From contig JAYPDM010000005.1 in the NCBI GenBank assembly GCA_038125265.1, positions 1 through 64,000 of the forward strand: DNA of 64,000 bases, read 5' to 3'. Made by a program: the position numbers and the translations under genes. Each line of letters starts with the position of its first letter. The first letter of the stretch is position 1. This DNA is from JAURFX01 sp038125265 (lineage in GTDB: Bacteria; Pseudomonadota; Gammaproteobacteria; Steroidobacterales; Rariloculaceae). The notes below the pieces were generated by a model. That model searched no databases. It saw only the letters and a list, made by a program, of their open reading frames with translations, and was not told the origin of the DNA. Shown piece after piece: positions 63,124 to 64,000 of the stretch.

Positions 63124-63566
63124 GTAACTTAATAGAACTATATAGAGATCTTATTTTGGATCATAATAAAAATCCTCGTAATTTTGGTGAGCTTGAAAAT
63201 GCTACAAAATCTATAGAGGGCGTCAATCCACTTTGTGGAGATAAATTAAAATTATTTTTATTGCTAGAAAATGACTTGATTAAAGATATTTCTTTTATTG
63301 GTACGGGTTGTGCGATTTCTGTCGCTAGCGCATCGATGATGACTGAAAATGCTAAGGGCTTGGAAGTTAATCAATGTCTAGAGCTGTATGCCATGGTACA
63401 TAGTATGCTCACAGGAAAAGATGAAATTGATGAAGAGCGTCTTGGAAAAATTATGGCTCTATCTGGAGTCAAAGCTTACCCAAGTCGAGTGAAGTGCGCC
63501 AGCCTTTCGTGGCATGCTCTTAAACAAGCACTATCAACTAATCAGCTAATGGCATCTACAGAATAA
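63120..63566 (+). CDS. sufU: SufU-type scaffold/sulfur-transfer protein
   Basis: 148-residue IscU-like zinc protein that, in SUF systems of Firmicutes and some proteobacteria, accepts sulfur from SufS. Conserved ligands: GVNPLCGDKLKL near residues 36-47, FIGTGCAISVASASMM near 59-74, and RVKCASLSWHAL near 125-136. An insertion before the third Cys (about 80-120), as in SufU rather than IscU, is present, and the HSPB-binding LPPVK motif of IscU is absent. Overlaps sufS by 4 bases and sufT by 1 base. Confidence 0.9.
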   Translation: MSNLIELYRDLILDHNKNPRNFGELENATKSIEGVNPLCGDKLKLFLLLENDLIKDISFIGTGCAISVASASMMTENAKGLEVNQCLELYAMVHSMLTGKDEIDEERLGKIMALSGVKAYPSRVKCASLSWHALKQALSTNQLMASTE

Positions 63567-64000
63567 TGTATCACACAAATGAACCTGTAACTTTTAATAG
63601 AAATTGCTCTGTCACATTGATACCAAATGGTGATGAGGTAGAGCTTCCAGAGGGTGCTTTTGGTTACATTACACAAGAACTTGGAGGGTCTTTTACTATC
63701 TACATAGAAGGAAATCTTTTTAGACTATCAGGAAAAGATGCTGATGCGATTGGTAAAGAAGCGATGATAATTCCAATAATCCAAAATCCTAAGGATTATG
63801 ATCATGTAAGTGAAATTATATGGCAACAGCTCAAATCATGTTACGACCCAGAAATTCCTGTCAATATTGTTGATTTAGGACTTATTTATAAATGCGAAGT
63901 CTTGCATGAAAAGGACACTGATGAAAACTATCAAGTAAATATCGAAATGACATTAACTGCTCCCGGGTGTGGAATGGGCCCTATTCTCATGCAAGATGTA
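63566..64000 (+). CDS. sufT: SufT-like Fe-S maturation protein (3' end beyond window)
   Basis: 145 codons are visible from ATG at 63566 (TAATG overlap with sufU). The N-terminal region (PNGDEVELPEGAFGYITQELGG near 21-42) is the extra domain of SUF-associated SufT proteins. The following MIP18/DUF59 domain starts near residue 80 with SEIIWQQLKSCYDPEIPVNI and VDLGLIYKCEV near 100-112 and continues with TLTAPGCGMGPILMQDV at the edge, including the conserved Cys near 138. It supports maturation of [4Fe-4S] proteins such as aconitase. Cut by the window end. Confidence 0.9.
   Translation, partial: MYHTNEPVTFNRNCSVTLIPNGDEVELPEGAFGYITQELGGSFTIYIEGNLFRLSGKDADAIGKEAMIIPIIQNPKDYDHVSEIIWQQLKSCYDPEIPVNIVDLGLIYKCEVLHEKDTDENYQVNIEMTLTAPGCGMGPILMQDV

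Noticed and set aside
1..64000. CRISPR arrays, insertion sequences, riboswitches, prophage
   Set aside because: No regularly spaced repeats, transposase or phage genes, and no leader long enough for a common riboswitch were seen.

Overview
The window is a compact, AT-rich bacterial chromosome segment with no phage, insertion sequence, CRISPR array or rRNA. Several features point to a free-living marine gammaproteobacterium with a streamlined genome, in the style of the SAR86/OM182/SAR92-like oligotrophs. These are the order uvrC-pgsA-tRNA-Gly, a dapA gene followed by a BamC-like lipoprotein, bcp-bepA, a SUF operon led by an IscR/SufR-type regulator, and many TRAP/TTT uptake systems, Tat substrates and small lipoproteins. 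The exact clade is an inference. Genes are packed tightly, no gap exceeds 300 bases, and at six places two convergent genes share their last bases.

Layout. 1-3.05 kb: a sugar-use locus with a cut-off glucokinase, a sodium/solute symporter and a divergent LacI-type regulator. 3.05-9.8 kb: three minus-strand tRNA genes (Leu-UAA, Cys-GCA, Gly-GCC) separated by two plus-strand cassettes (MBL-fold hydrolase plus lipoprotein; DctPQM TRAP transporter) and a minus-strand HupE-like gene. In E. coli the same three tRNAs lie directly together behind uvrC-pgsA, so this looks like a broken-open ancestral array. 9.9-15.7 kb: a minus-strand housekeeping run of pgsA, uvrC, family-5 uracil-DNA glycosylase, class II DAHP synthase and a Leptospira-type citramalate synthase. 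15.8-23.9 kb: an MFS exporter, a tripartite tricarboxylate transporter coupled to an MmgE/PrpD enzyme, and a converging NicAB/IorAB-like molybdenum hydroxylase.

24-26.9 kb: an unusual four-gene envelope operon (membrane-anchored NHL propeller, MORN lipoprotein, 49-residue lipoprotein, ZntB-type metal transporter). 26.9-36.2 kb: nudL-like, fumC, purB, mnmA, acnA, an orphan Tat-exported TRAP binding protein, an 84-residue protein and TatD. 36.2-40.7 kb: thrC, thrA and rpe on the minus strand, with no thrB between thrA and thrC. 40.7-46.5 kb: an MFS transporter, a SEC-C/transmembrane miniprotein, an orphan FtsX-type permease, a Tat-exported alpha/beta hydrolase and a MAPEG protein. 46.6-52.3 kb: an oxidation island with XdhC, a fumarylacetoacetate-hydrolase-family enzyme, cytochrome c, a sorbosone-dehydrogenase-like propeller and a large molybdenum hydroxylase subunit. 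52.4-57.1 kb: a seven-repeat FG-GAP lipoprotein, a miniature BamC-like lipoprotein, dapA, bcp and bepA. 57.1-64 kb: class I fructose-bisphosphate aldolase and the SUF iron-sulfur operon (regulator-sufB-C-D-S-U-T), with a perfect inverted repeat resembling an IscR type 1 site touching the regulator's start codon.

Working together. The window combines core metabolism (TCA: fumC, acnA; purines: purB; Asp-family and Ile precursors: thrA, thrC, dapA, cimA) with scavenging of organic acids and oxidation of unidentified substrates through Mo- and possibly PQQ-type enzymes. The oxidases need iron-sulfur clusters, which the SUF operon would supply. I do not see one complete, wholly new multi-gene defence or mobile system. 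The most original signals are the split tRNA array, the mini-BamC, the Suf operator, the SEC-C membrane miniprotein and the propeller/MORN/ZntB operon.
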